Of a stretch of DNA of 64,000 nt, positions 1 to 8,592 are shown piece by piece. Made by a program: the position numbers and the translations under genes. The DNA is from Bacteroidia bacterium (lineage in GTDB: Bacteria; Bacteroidota; Bacteroidia; UKL13-3). The stretch's first letter is position 1; the number at the start of each line of letters is the position of its first letter. Location of the stretch: the NCBI GenBank assembly GCA_021740845.1, contig JAIOYZ010000016.1, forward strand, positions 1 to 64,000. The letters are read 5' to 3'. The notes beneath the pieces are model-generated. The model was not told the origin of the DNA. It saw only the letters and a list, made by a program, of their open reading frames with translations, and ran no database searches.

Positions 1-53
1 TGAGAACCTAAAAGGCGCCTTCGCAGAATATTGCTAAAAAAAAATTACTAAAA

Positions 54-95
54 GCGCAAAAGCTAGGCTGCCAAAGCCATCCTTAGCTTTTGCGC
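54..95. repeat. Long inverted repeat (hairpin)
   Basis: GCGCAAAAGCTA is followed 18 bases later by its exact complement TAGCTTTTGCGC, and the interior GGCT/AGCC can extend the fold. No T-tract follows the stem, so it does not look like a standard intrinsic terminator. It lies in the gene-free left end, beside C-rich repeats. Confidence 0.7.
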
Positions 96-100
96 CTCCA

Positions 101-262
101 CAATCTCCCCCAAAGCAGCCCCCATCCATCCCTGCACTATCTCCCCCAGAGCAGCAGTATGGACAGGTCTAGACCTGTCCCCCCCCATCCCCCAAAGCAT
201 TGCCCATCCATCCCAGGACTATCTCCCCCACAGCAGCAGTAAGGACAGGTCTAGACCTGTCC
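101..262. repeat. Two degenerate ~82-bp direct repeats, each ending in a 20-bp palindrome
   Basis: The segment CCCATCCATCCC..ACTATCTCCCCCA..GCAGCAGTA is present at 121-180 and again at 203-262, a period of 82 bases. Each copy ends in the perfect palindrome GGACAGGTCTAGACCTGTCC (161-180 and 243-262). The preceding CTCCCCCAAAGCA block is also repeated. The strand is strongly C-rich, unlike the AT-rich surroundings. No ORF covers it, and together with the hairpin it fills the whole 302-base gap before the first gene. The palindromes could be protein-binding sites, hairpins or a mobile-element trace; nothing in the sequence decides this. Confidence 0.75.
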
Positions 263-271
263 CAACAAGGC

Positions 272-297
272 TGATAGGGAAAATCTGCTTCCTATCA
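272..297 (-). terminator. Possible weak terminator of the monooxygenase gene
   Basis: TGATAGG and CCTATCA form a 7-bp stem with a 12-base loop just downstream of the stop codon of the minus-strand gene ending at 303. The T-tract is poor, so the call is tentative. Confidence 0.3.
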
Positions 298-302
298 TAA
301 AA

Positions 303-1661
303 TCAATCCATAGAAATTTCTTCATCTCCCTTTCTCCAAGGAACGTAGGTAATTATCAATTGAAACATTTCATCAGTTGTTTTCATGCTTCCATTTCTTT
401 CAGCAATCTCGCGTGGAGGATCAAATGGATTGTTAGGATTACTTGCCGTATTATCATAAACACCCTCCACAAAAATGGTTGTCCCTCTTGGCAATTTTAA
501 AAGGTGAGGTGGTTGGTAGAAATATTGCCACCTAAAATCCCAACGAGGTATTTTTATCAAACGAATGGAATCTCCACTTGGCTTGATTGCATAAGCCCAA
601 AAACTTTTTCCAATCAAGTGCATATGTGGAACAAGAGTTATAATAGAGATATCTTGGGATACTGTAAATTGAATATGAAAGGTTTTTTCTTCATTTGCCG
701 GAACAATTAGTTTGGGTTCAACCGGAGCTAAACCTAAAGTGCCAATTTGAAATTCCGATACAGGTCTTTTTGGGGCCTTTTCGGCATAATAAATTTTAAA
801 ATAAGAAGAATCTTTTTCTGCAATTGGGCTTGGACCAAAATGAATATCATTTAAATAAAACGCATTCTTCTTTCCAATTTTATATCCACCAACTTCACTA
901 GGGTAAAAACTAAATTGAGCCCCTGGCAAATAATTGCAAACACTAGGTGTCATGGTTGGATAGCTGCCATCATCGTGCAAAATTCCTAATTGTTTGTGTA
1001 TCTCCTGACTCTTACTCTGGTCTTGGTTTACGAGCCATTCGCCCTCATTTATATTTGTTTTTTTATTAGGTTCAAACTGAACTATATGAGCGTTCATGTG
1101 ATGCACTAAGCGCTTATTGCCAGGTACAAATTCAATGGCTTTAATAAAGGTGTCTTGTGGCAATTCAAATGGAATTTTAGCAACCAAAAATAAATCAGAA
1201 TTGTTTCCTGGTACCTTAATAGGTTCAGGCATCCTAACTATTAAATCGGGCTTGCCGTGGTCCCATTTTTTTGTTAAAAGTTCGGGCTGAACCAAAGAGG
1301 CCGTATCTCCTGGCAAGCAATTTCCATCCACCCAGCGCTGTATTAAATTTATTTGTTCATCTGTTAAATAGGTTTCGTTAGCAAAATGCGTATAGCTTGG
1401 ATCTGCGGGCCATGGCGGCATTATTCTATTTTGAGTAACATATGCAATTAGTTTCCCTTTAGAAGCTAAATCTTTATAAGTAATTAATTCAAAAGGTGCA
1501 GGTCCATCTACGTGATGACATTTAACGCAATTCTCATAAATGATAGGAGCAATATGTTCAGCAAATAAAATATCCTCGCCATCTTTTGGCGTTTTGGTAT
1601 TAGGTGAACAAGCCGCTATTACCAATAAAATTAGAAAGAATTTACTTAATTGATGAAACAT
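303..1661 (-). CDS. Lipoprotein with cytochrome c and copper ascorbate-monooxygenase-like domains
   Basis: A lipoprotein signal peptide ends at a candidate lipobox cysteine near residue 18 (VIAAC). A single haem-binding CVKCH motif follows at about 45-49 in a short cytochrome c domain. The rest resembles the two-domain copper type II monooxygenase fold of peptidylglycine hydroxylase and dopamine beta-hydroxylase: HHM near residue 188 as CuM-type ligands, HMH near 345 as CuB-type ligands and a late GSM as a possible methionine ligand. The family is common in Planctomycetes and Bacteroidota, but its substrate is unknown to me. The likely site is the periplasm or outer membrane, with haem passing electrons to copper (inference). 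The start overlaps the end of the upstream redoxin gene by 16 bases, so the two are co-transcribed. Confidence 0.75.
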   Translation of the reverse strand: MFHQLSKFFLILLVIAACSPNTKTPKDGEDILFAEHIAPIIYENCVKCHHVDGPAPFELITYKDLASKGKLIAYVTQNRIMPPWPADPSYTHFANETYLTDEQINLIQRWVDGNCLPGDTASLVQPELLTKKWDHGKPDLIVRMPEPIKVPGNNSDLFLVAKIPFELPQDTFIKAIEFVPGNKRLVHHMNAHIVQFEPNKKTNINEGEWLVNQDQSKSQEIHKQLGILHDDGSYPTMTPSVCNYLPGAQFSFYPSEVGGYKIGKKNAFYLNDIHFGPSPIAEKDSSYFKIYYAEKAPKRPVSEFQIGTLGLAPVEPKLIVPANEEKTFHIQFTVSQDISIITLVPHMHLIGKSFWAYAIKPSGDSIRLIKIPRWDFRWQYFYQPPHLLKLPRGTTIFVEGVYDNTASNPNNPFDPPREIAERNGSMKTTDEMFQLIITYVPWRKGDEEISMD

Positions 1662-2218
1662 CCAACAGCTTTGGTTTGATAGGGTTTAACAAGTTTATTT
1701 TGATCCAATTTATTTAGCACATCCAACAAATCGTGTTGAGTGATAACACTTCTTTTTCTTGCCAATTCATACGCCCAATTGTCTATTCTTCCTAAGTATA
1801 CCTTTTCACCTTTTGGTGTATAAACAGCCACTTCAGGGGTAATACTTGCTTTGGCAAATTTTACCCAATCCAATTTAGGGTCAAAGTAAAATGGGATATT
1901 TTTTAAGCCATATTTATTTCTAAATTCAATCACATCTTCCTTTGTAAAATCGGTGCCGGGAATGATGGCATAAAAATTAAATCCCTTACTTTTATATTCC
2001 TTTTCAATCTGTTGAATAGTTAAAGAATAGCTTTGGCAAAGCGGACATTCTGGAGAGAGAAACAATACCACATTTCCCTTCTTTGCATTGCTAAGGTTAA
2101 TAGTAATATTTTTCCCAGAAAGGTCTTTTAATTGGATTGGTTCAAACCGAAACCCAAACGATAAAAGGAAAATACTACCAATAATTGCGAGCCATTTCAT
2201 ATAGACGAAAATAAGCAT
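1646..2218 (-). CDS. Secreted thioredoxin-fold redoxin
   Basis: An AhpC/TSA-type thioredoxin fold carries a CPLC active site at residues 58-61, preceded by strand VVLFLSPE, and a cis-proline-like ITPEVAVY segment. The C-terminus ends in TKAVGCF, a tail I associate with redoxins encoded beside cytochrome/copper-monooxygenase genes. The listed start is ATG at 2218; ATG at 2200 (MKWLAIIG) gives a cleaner signal peptide and may be the true one. The 16-base overlap with the monooxygenase gene suggests that the two work together, perhaps in copper or disulfide handling (inference). A GGTTTGAACC site encodes its RFEP residues. Confidence 0.75.
   Translation of the reverse strand: MLIFVYMKWLAIIGSIFLLSFGFRFEPIQLKDLSGKNITINLSNAKKGNVVLFLSPECPLCQSYSLTIQQIEKEYKSKGFNFYAIIPGTDFTKEDVIEFRNKYGLKNIPFYFDPKLDWVKFAKASITPEVAVYTPKGEKVYLGRIDNWAYELARKRSVITQHDLLDVLNKLDQNKLVKPYQTKAVGCFIN
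2139..2148 (-). repeat. GGTTTGAACC site
   Basis: Exact copy in the redoxin gene, flanked as TTC-site-AAT. It reads RFEP in the gene frame. Confidence 0.85.
2206..2213 (-). promoter_or_regulatory. Candidate -7 box TATTTTCG
   Basis: This is a one-mismatch match to the Bacteroidota -7 consensus TAnnTTTG, upstream of ATG 2200 of the redoxin gene. It lies inside the ORF if ATG 2218 is used, so it favours the later start with a very short or absent leader. I see no clear -33 element. Confidence 0.3.
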
Positions 2219-2226
2219 GTAAAACT

Positions 2227-2234
2227 TAAGTTTG
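2227..2234 (+). promoter_or_regulatory. Candidate -7 box TAAGTTTG
   Basis: It matches TAnnTTTG exactly and lies 16 bases before the ATG at 2251 of the esterase gene, implying a leader of roughly 10 bases. The -33 element is not obvious. Confidence 0.4.
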
Positions 2235-2250
2235 TAAATAAGATTTTCTC

Positions 2251-3660
2251 ATGGCTATTAAATTTAAGTTTCTTTTTTTCGTTTTGATCCAAACGAGTTT
2301 GGTGCAATCGCAGGTTACAATTACAATTATTGATTTGCCTAGCAATACGCCTAGTAAAGAAGATCTATACTTAGCAGGTTCTTTTAATAATTGGAATCCT
2401 GGAGATTCATTGTTTATGTTTAAAAAGATTGGTTCAAACCATAGGATAACCTTAAGCAAGGAGATTAAAAATGCCGAATATAAAGTAACAAGAGGTTCTT
2501 GGGATAAGGTAGAAACAGATAGTTTAGGCGGCTCAATAGCAAATAGAATATTTAGTAGTTCTTTCGGTTTGAACCAAAAAATTAAGGTTGCAGGTTGGTC
2601 CGATTTTGAAGGGAAAACTGCCGAAACCAAATCTACTGCTTTGGAAAATGTGAAGCTTGTTTCGGCTAATTTTTATATGCCTCAATTGAAGCGTAACAGA
2701 AAAATATGGATTTACCTACCTAGCGATTATGAGGATGCAATTGCAAAGAGATACTCTGTATTGTACATGCACGATGGGCAAAATTTATTTGATAATAAAA
2801 CTTCTTATTCTGGCGAGTGGGGAATAGATGAAACTTTAGCCAAACTAGAAAAGACTGGCGATATGGGTTGCATTGTTGTAGGCATTGAAAATGGTGGAGC
2901 AAACAGAATTAATGAATATAGTCCCTATGTAAACAATGAATATGGGGGAGGAGAAGGGAAAGCATATATGCAATTTATTGTTGAAACACTTAAGCCATAT
3001 TTAGATTCAGCTTATAGAACTCATACAGACCAAATGCATACAGGCATAGCAGGCAGTTCTATGGGTGGTTTAATTTCCTTGTATGGAGCTTTGGCTTACC
3101 CAAATGTGTTTGGTAAAGTAGGCGTGTTTTCTCCTGCTTTATGGTTTAGTGATTCTTTGTTTGAGTTTGCTAAAAATAGCTATTTAGATCCTCGTGTCAA
3201 TGTTTATTATGTGGCAGGAAGCAATGAAAGCGAACACATGAGTTCGGATATTATACGAATGGATTCCATCCTAAAAAAGAAAGGTGCATTGTTTTATAAT
3301 TCAAGTGTCAATTTAAAGGCAGATGGCGAGCACAAAGAGTGGTTTTGGAAACGTGAATTTCCACCTTTTTATCAAACAAGTTTTTTTGATGTGAGTGATG
3401 AATATTTTAAAGGATTTCAAGGCAGGCTCGGGAGAAGTATTAAGTTAGTTCCCAATCCAGCAAGCGATTATGCAGAAATTAACACCCTTCCTTTTAATAA
3501 AATTCAAGTTTTAACAGATAAGGGCGACCTTATTTTTGAGGCTAAGGGAAACGGACCTAACTATAAATTGGATGTAAGGAATTTTGAAAACGGCACCTAT
3601 TATGTAGTTTTGGATTTTGGTAATGCGAAAGTTTCCAAAACATTAGAAGTTAAACATTAG
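2251..3660 (+). CDS. Secreted esterase with N-terminal CBM48-like domain and T9SS sorting domain
   Basis: A signal peptide (about 1-20) is followed by a small beta-sandwich with LAGSFNNWNPG, typical of CBM48/E-set domains (about 22-115). Next comes an alpha/beta-hydrolase of the Esterase D/enterochelin-esterase family (PF00756), about 135-370, with LYMHDGQNLF and nucleophile elbow GSSMGG (Ser near 270). The last 75 residues (LVPNPASDYAEI to VSKTLEVKH) are a T9SS type A sorting domain, so the protein should be exported to the cell surface or medium. Natural substrates of this family include siderophores, feruloyl-polysaccharides and acyl esters; the sequence does not choose among them. A paralogue without sorting domain lies at 28453-29367. 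Confidence 0.85.
   Translation: MAIKFKFLFFVLIQTSLVQSQVTITIIDLPSNTPSKEDLYLAGSFNNWNPGDSLFMFKKIGSNHRITLSKEIKNAEYKVTRGSWDKVETDSLGGSIANRIFSSSFGLNQKIKVAGWSDFEGKTAETKSTALENVKLVSANFYMPQLKRNRKIWIYLPSDYEDAIAKRYSVLYMHDGQNLFDNKTSYSGEWGIDETLAKLEKTGDMGCIVVGIENGGANRINEYSPYVNNEYGGGEGKAYMQFIVETLKPYLDSAYRTHTDQMHTGIAGSSMGGLISLYGALAYPNVFGKVGVFSPALWFSDSLFEFAKNSYLDPRVNVYYVAGSNESEHMSSDIIRMDSILKKKGALFYNSSVNLKADGEHKEWFWKREFPPFYQTSFFDVSDEYFKGFQGRLGRSIKLVPNPASDYAEINTLPFNKIQVLTDKGDLIFEAKGNGPNYKLDVRNFENGTYYVVLDFGNAKVSKTLEVKH
2431..2440 (-). repeat. GGTTTGAACC site
   Basis: Exact copy on the strand opposite to the esterase gene, where it encodes IGSNH. Flanks TAT-site-AAT. Confidence 0.85.
2566..2575 (+). repeat. GGTTTGAACC site
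   Basis: Exact copy in the esterase gene, 126 bases after the previous one and in opposite orientation. It encodes FGLNQ, with flanks TTC-site-AAA. Confidence 0.85.
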
Positions 3661-3674
3661 AATGGGGTGTAAAA

Positions 3675-3710
3675 AAAAGAGTCGCTACTTTTGCAAGCCG
3701 CGACTCTTTT
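3675..3710. terminator. Bidirectional intrinsic terminator
   Basis: AAAAGAGTCGC pairs with GCGACTCTTTT around a 14-base loop. It has T-rich exits on both strands and sits between the convergent esterase and accC genes, so it probably serves both. Confidence 0.9.
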
Positions 3711-3731
3711 AAATAATATTATTAAAATAAA

Positions 3732-5078
3732 TTATTCGTTTATATCAAACGTATTCATAAATGCAGTAGTGAAGTTTCCTTTTTTGAAATCTTCGTTTTG
3801 CATCAATTTTATTTGTAATGGTATTGTGGTCTTTAATCCTGGCCCTTCAATAATAAATTCACTTAGGGCTCTTTCCATTTTTATAATTGCTTCCTCACGT
3901 GTTTGCGCGGTGACAATCATTTTGGCAATCATACTATCGTAATTACTTGGTATAGTATAGCCAGCATAAATATGAGTATCAACCCTAACACCATGACCAC
4001 CTGGTTTGTGTAAAATATCTATTCTGCCTGGTGTTGGTCTAAAATTATTAAATGGATCTTCTGCATTAATACGAACCTCAATTGCATGACGAGTTGGATA
4101 GTAATTTCTACCACTAATAGGAACGCCGGCAGCAATTAGGATTTGTTCTTTTACCAAATCAAAATTAATAACTTCTTCTGTAACTGGATGCTCCACTTGA
4201 ATACGAGTATTCATTTCCATGAAATAGAAATTACGATGTTTATCAACCAAAAATTCAATGGTTCCTAAACCTTCGTAACCAATAGCAGTTGCACCGGCAA
4301 TAGCAGCTGCACCCATTTTCTCACGCAATTCTTCTGTAATAAATGGAGATGGACTTTCTTCAACCAATTTCTGGTGGCGGCGTTGAATAGAGCAATCGCG
4401 TTCAGAAAGGTGACAAACTTTTCCATATTGATCTCCTGCCAATTGAATTTCAATATGACGAGGTTCTTCAACATATTTCTCCATATAGATACCGTCGTTT
4501 CCAAAAGCTGAAGCCGCTTCTTGACGAGCACTATCCCAATTCTTTTCAAATTCTTCTTCGGCCCAAATAATTCGCATTCCTCGTCCACCACCACCAGCAG
4601 TTGCTTTGATGATAACTGGATAACCAACGGTTTTCGCTAATTCAATACCTTCTTGAGCATCTTTTAATAAGCCTTCAGAACCTGGAATTACAGGTACTCC
4701 AGCTTTTTTCATAGTATCTTTCGCATTGGCTTTATCGCCCATGGAATTAATCATTTCTGGACTTGCCCCAATAAACTTAATACCATGGTCGCGGCAAACT
4801 TGAGAGAATTTTGCATTCTCAGAAAGAAAACCATAACCTGGATGTATGGCATCGGCATTGGTAATTTCTGCAGCGGCAATTATACTAGGTATGCTCAAAT
4901 AAGATTGTGCAGAAGGTGGAGGGCCTATACATACAGCTTCGTCTGCAAAGCGTACATGAAGACTGTCTCTATCAGCTGTTGAATAAACCGCAACTGTTTT
5001 GATGCCCATTTCACGCGCAGTGCGTATAATTCTTAGAGCAATTTCACCTCTATTGGCAATTAGTATTTTTTTAAACAT
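3732..5078 (-). CDS. accC: Acetyl-CoA carboxylase, biotin carboxylase subunit
   Basis: This is the ATP-dependent carboxylation of biotin on BCCP, the first half-reaction of malonyl-CoA synthesis. Length 448 aa is normal for the family. Visible landmarks are N-terminal [17 protein letters not shown]-grasp glycine loop [23 protein letters not shown] at the catalytic site and C-terminal [13 protein letters not shown]. It lies 59 bases after accB and is last in a plsX-fabH-accB-accC run, ending at a bidirectional terminator. The carboxyltransferase genes are not in the window. Confidence 0.97.
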   Translation of the reverse strand: MFKKILIANRGEIALRIIRTAREMGIKTVAVYSTADRDSLHVRFADEAVCIGPPPSAQSYLSIPSIIAAAEITNADAIHPGYGFLSENAKFSQVCRDHGIKFIGASPEMINSMGDKANAKDTMKKAGVPVIPGSEGLLKDAQEGIELAKTVGYPVIIKATAGGGGRGMRIIWAEEEFEKNWDSARQEAASAFGNDGIYMEKYVEEPRHIEIQLAGDQYGKVCHLSERDCSIQRRHQKLVEESPSPFITEELREKMGAAAIAGATAIGYEGLGTIEFLVDKHRNFYFMEMNTRIQVEHPVTEEVINFDLVKEQILIAAGVPISGRNYYPTRHAIEVRINAEDPFNNFRPTPGRIDILHKPGGHGVRVDTHIYAGYTIPSNYDSMIAKMIVTAQTREEAIIKMERALSEFIIEGPGLKTTIPLQIKLMQNEDFKKGNFTTAFMNTFDINE

Positions 5079-5137
5079 GTGAAACCTGACTTTTAATAGA
5101 TTTGAAAATGAAAATACAACTTGTTGTTAACAACAAA

Positions 5138-5626
5138 TTAGTTAGGTTCAACCAAGAATAATGGTTGATCGTACTCAATTGGAGATGCATTTTCTACCAA
5201 AATCTTTACGATTCTACCTGATACTTCAGATTCAATTTCATTAAAAAGCTTCATAGCTTCAACAATACAAAGTACTTTTCCTGGGGTTATTTCATCACCT
5301 ACTTGCAAGAATGCAGGTTTGTCTGGAGATGGCGACTTATAATAAGTGCCAATCATTGGAGATTTAATAGTGATATAGTTGCTACCTGCGGCTTCTGCTT
5401 TTGGTGCACTTGCTTCAACTCTTTCTACAACTGGAGCTGGTGCAGAAACTGGAGCTGCAGCGTGAACCATTGGTTGAGTATATACTTGAGGCGTTTGATG
5501 AACTACCATTGTTTTTTCATCAGTTTTTTTGATGGCAATCTTAAAATCACCACGCTCAACTTCTACTTCAGAAACACCTGCTTCTGAAACCAATTTAATT
5601 AATTCTTTTATTTCTTTTAATTCCAT
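5138..5626 (-). CDS. accB: Acetyl-CoA carboxylase, biotin carboxyl carrier protein
   Basis: The N-terminal helix (MELKEIKELIKLV) and FKIAIKK strand are followed by an Ala/Pro/Val-rich flexible linker (about 45-80). The biotinyl domain contains the biotinylation motif EAMKLFNE near residue 122, with the acceptor lysine and the acyl-carrier 'thumb' region present. It carries carboxybiotin between biotin carboxylase and the carboxyltransferase. Its length of 162 aa is standard, and it lies between fabH (77-base gap) and accC. Confidence 0.96.
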   Translation of the reverse strand: MELKEIKELIKLVSEAGVSEVEVERGDFKIAIKKTDEKTMVVHQTPQVYTQPMVHAAAPVSAPAPVVERVEASAPKAEAAGSNYITIKSPMIGTYYKSPSPDKPAFLQVGDEITPGKVLCIVEAMKLFNEIESEVSGRIVKILVENASPIEYDQPLFLVEPN

Positions 5627-5703
5627 GTGTATTCTTATTTAACAAAATCAAATTTATTCAAAAAATTGAATTGGCAAATGCTTTTAGTAAAATTCGCTAA
5701 AAC

Positions 5704-6708
5704 TTACTCGGCTTTTGTATCGTAGGCCCATTTAATATAAATGGCACCCCATGTAAAGCCACCGCCAAAGGCAGCCAAAACAATATTGTCGCCTTTTTTT
5801 AATTTGCTTTCCCATTCCCATAAGCAAAGTGGAAGGGTACCATTGGTGGTATTGCCAAAACGCTCAATATTAATCATAACTTTTTCACGACTAATACCCA
5901 TTCTTTCGGCAGTTGCGTCTATAATGCGCAAATTAGCTTGGTGTGGAACCAACCAAGAAATATCATCAGATTTTAAATTATTGCGGTCCATAATTTGAGC
6001 AGAAACATCCGCCATATTAGTAACTGCAAATTTAAAAACGGTTTTACCATCTTGGTAAACATAATGCTCTTTGGCGTCAACCGTTTCATGTGTAGGTGGT
6101 TTTAAAGAACCTCCAGCTTTTTGGTGTAAAAAATGTCTTCCTGATCCATCCGATTTAAGAACTGCGTCAATTATTCCCAATCCTTCCTCATTCGGTTCAA
6201 GCAAAACTGCCCCAGCACCATCGCCAAAAATAATGCAGGTATTTCTATCAGTATAATCAATAATAGACGACATTTTATCTGCGCCTATAACCAATACTTT
6301 TTTATATTTTCCAGATTCAATAAAACTAGCTCCTGTTTGCAATGAAAATAGAAACCCAGAACAGGCAGCCATCAAATCATAAGCAAATGCATTAGTTGCC
6401 CCTATCTTATCGGCCAAAATACAGGCAGATGAAGGGAAAACCATATCTGGAGTAACCGTTGCAAAAATAATTAGGTCTATTTCTTTTGCAGAAATTCCCC
6501 TCTTTTTTAATAACCCATTTACCGCTTCCACTGCCATATCCGAAGTTGCCAAACCTGGTTCCTTCAAAATATGTCTTTCTTTAATACCTGTACGTGTGGT
6601 AATCCACTCATCAGAGGTATCAACTAATAATTCAAGGTCTTTATTTGTTAAAAGGCCAGGTGGCACATATCCATGAATGGCGGTGATTGCTGCGGTTATT
6701 TTTGTCAT
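5704..6708 (-). CDS. fabH: Beta-ketoacyl-ACP synthase III
   Basis: KAS III condenses acetyl-CoA with malonyl-ACP to start fatty-acid chains. The catalytic triad is visible: Cys near 116 in AACSGF, His near 256 in VPHQANLRI and Asn near 286 in GNTTNGT. The C-terminal GGGFTWGAIYI segment is typical. Its start codon overlaps the plsX stop by one base (TAATG), indicating translational coupling. Confidence 0.97.
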   Translation of the reverse strand: MTKITAAITAIHGYVPPGLLTNKDLELLVDTSDEWITTRTGIKERHILKEPGLATSDMAVEAVNGLLKKRGISAKEIDLIIFATVTPDMVFPSSACILADKIGATNAFAYDLMAACSGFLFSLQTGASFIESGKYKKVLVIGADKMSSIIDYTDRNTCIIFGDGAGAVLLEPNEEGLGIIDAVLKSDGSGRHFLHQKAGGSLKPPTHETVDAKEHYVYQDGKTVFKFAVTNMADVSAQIMDRNNLKSDDISWLVPHQANLRIIDATAERMGISREKVMINIERFGNTTNGTLPLCLWEWESKLKKGDNIVLAAFGGGFTWGAIYIKWAYDTKAE

Positions 6709-7667
6709 TATTGAGAGGGTGGAACGATGTTTTGAAATTCATCGTGTATGATTTTCACCAAATTGGATTTAACTACATCATGGGCAGATAAAATCATGTT
6801 TTTAAAGGCTTTTGCATTAGAAACCCCATGGCCTATGATAACTGGAGCATTAACTCCCAAAATTGGTGTACCACCAAAGTTTTCGTAGTTAAAACTTTCT
6901 AGATATTCGTCGTGAATTCCTCTTTTTCTAAGGGCAAAATACATCGATTCTAGTGCTTTTAGTACTACATTACCAGTGAAACCATCACAAACAATAACAT
7001 CCACTTTATCCGAGATAATGTCTCTGCCTTCTACATTTCCAATAAAATTAAATTGAGTAGTTTGTTCCATTAAATTGTGTGCAGAAATAGTTACTAAGTT
7101 GCCTTTCTCTTTTTCTTCACCAATACTTAATAAACCAACTTTAGGATCTGGATTATTATATACATGTTTTAATAGCAAAGATCCCAAAACACCAAATTGA
7201 TATAAAACATCTGGTTTGCAATCAGCATTTGCACCAACATCCAATATTAAACCCACACCACCTTTGGCCTTTGGAACCATAGCTGTTACACAAGGTCTAA
7301 TAACTCCTTCAATTGGTTTAACCGAAAACATAGACCCAACAAGCATAGCACCAGTATTTCCTGCACTCACAAAAGAATTAATCTTTTTGTGAGCTAACAA
7401 GCCAAAACCAACGGCAATGCTGGAATCCTTTTTTTGAGAAATCGCCTTGGTAGGATGTTCGCTCATACCAATTATTTCTGTGGTATGTACAAAATCAAAA
7501 TCATCCGCATTTGCACCCTCATTGGCAAGGTGATGCAATGCTTGCTCCTTGTCGCCAATGAGCACAATTCTACCTTTGGAACCTAGTTCTCGTTGAGCAA
7601 CTACTGCTCCCTGAATAGCTTCTTTGGGGGCGAAATCGCCACCCATAATATCGAACCCTATTTTCAT
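6708..7667 (-). CDS. plsX: Phosphate acyltransferase PlsX
   Basis: PlsX converts acyl-ACP to acyl-phosphate, the donor for glycerol-3-phosphate acylation, and so links fatty-acid and phospholipid synthesis. Recognisable are N-terminal KIGFDIMGGDFAPKE, SAGNTGAML, LDVGANADCKP and VCDGFTGNVVLK. The length (319 aa) is typical. Order rpmF-plsX-fabH is conserved across bacteria, supporting the call. Confidence 0.96.
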   Translation of the reverse strand: MKIGFDIMGGDFAPKEAIQGAVVAQRELGSKGRIVLIGDKEQALHHLANEGANADDFDFVHTTEIIGMSEHPTKAISQKKDSSIAVGFGLLAHKKINSFVSAGNTGAMLVGSMFSVKPIEGVIRPCVTAMVPKAKGGVGLILDVGANADCKPDVLYQFGVLGSLLLKHVYNNPDPKVGLLSIGEEKEKGNLVTISAHNLMEQTTQFNFIGNVEGRDIISDKVDVIVCDGFTGNVVLKALESMYFALRKRGIHDEYLESFNYENFGGTPILGVNAPVIIGHGVSNAKAFKNMILSAHDVVKSNLVKIIHDEFQNIVPPSQ

Positions 7668-7698
7668 TTAAATACAGATGCTTGTAAAAAGCAATGTT

Positions 7699-7884
7699 TT
7701 AAATGTCTTTTTGCATATCCGGGAAAGCCAATTTTCCTTTATAGTAACCAGTAGCAGTTACACGGTGGCGCAAATGTGTTTCACCTGATGTAGGATCAAC
7801 AGAAACTGTAGGATTTACTCCTTTGTAATGCGTTCTGCGCTTATCGCGTCTTGCATTTGAGATTTTACGTTTTGGATTAGGCAT
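7699..7884 (-). CDS. rpmF: 50S ribosomal protein L32
   Basis: This is a short basic protein starting [17 protein letters not shown], the standard L32 N-terminus, with a central [14 protein letters not shown]. It has no cysteines, so it is the zinc-independent form. It lies between the DUF177 gene and plsX, the usual neighbours. Confidence 0.97.
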   Translation of the reverse strand: MPNPKRKISNARRDKRRTHYKGVNPTVSVDPTSGETHLRHRVTATGYYKGKLAFPDMQKDI

Positions 7885-7904
7885 TTTATATGTCTCCTTT
7901 TTAT

Positions 7905-8468
7905 TTAGTTTAGTAAGTCTTTTAATTTATTCCAACGGGGATCGTCTTCTCCTTCATCATCTCTATCTCCGTCGTCGTCCAGTTCTTCATCTTCTTCTTC
8001 AATGTACTCTACTTTTGTTAACCTTTTCAAAACCTGCTCATTACATGGTTTTGGTTCAGGAAAACCGTCACAACTTTTCCTTTGTGGAATTGCTAATAAC
8101 AAGCTTTCATACAAATATTGTGTTAAGTCATACGATATTTCTGTGCGTGCGAGGTACATAATTTCAATATCATCAAAATTATTTTCCTCACTCAGTTTCA
8201 TCATCATCCCAAATTTTTGTTTAATTGGGAGGTCCAAATCTTCTGCGCAGGTATCGCATGGCAATTTCACTGTTCCTTTAAAATCAAATTTCAAATCATA
8301 CATGTTCTCTGATTTGATTAATTTTAAATCAACTTCTATAAATCCTTGGTTAACAGGCGAAAATTCAAATTCTGAAAGAAATTGATCGTTCAAAATGAAA
8401 TTAAATTCGTTTAAACCCATAACAAGTTTATTGAATTCAATTAGGTATGCTTTCGACCTAGTTCCCAT
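7905..8468 (-). CDS. yceD: YceD/DUF177 family protein
   Basis: DUF177 (YceD) proteins are nearly always encoded just before rpmF and are linked to 23S rRNA/L32 biogenesis. The motif [14 protein letters not shown] with the paired cysteines is visible, and an acidic tail ([20 protein letters not shown]) precedes [11 protein letters not shown]. The track extends to a TTG at 8483, but a perfect -7 box TATCTTTG covers that TTG. I therefore place the start at ATG 8468 ([10 protein letters not shown]). This is the first gene of the rpmF-plsX-fabH-acc operon. Confidence 0.88.
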   Translation of the reverse strand: MGTRSKAYLIEFNKLVMGLNEFNFILNDQFLSEFEFSPVNQGFIEVDLKLIKSENMYDLKFDFKGTVKLPCDTCAEDLDLPIKQKFGMMMKLSEENNFDDIEIMYLARTEISYDLTQYLYESLLLAIPQRKSCDGFPEPKPCNEQVLKRLTKVEYIEEEDEELDDDGDRDDEGEDDPRWNKLKDLLN

Positions 8469-8480
8469 GATTATAGCCCA

Positions 8481-8488
8481 CAAAGATA
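8481..8488 (-). promoter_or_regulatory. -7 box TATCTTTG of the yceD-rpmF-plsX-fabH-acc operon
   Basis: Exact match to TAnnTTTG, 12 bases upstream of ATG 8468, in the 124-base gap after pdxA. It implies a leader of only a few bases. No convincing -33 box is visible. Confidence 0.5.
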
Positions 8489-8592
8489 TAGTTTGGTAAA
8501 ATATTTCTAAATTTTTTTTGAAAATGTATTGATTTTCAGCTCTCTAAATTGAGTTATTCACTTCTAAGCACCCGTAGGCTATTAAAATAGAT

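Noticed and set aside
5303-5587. Cys/Trp-rich 94-aa ORF opposite accB
   Set aside because: It is an antisense shadow of the accB alanine/proline linker.
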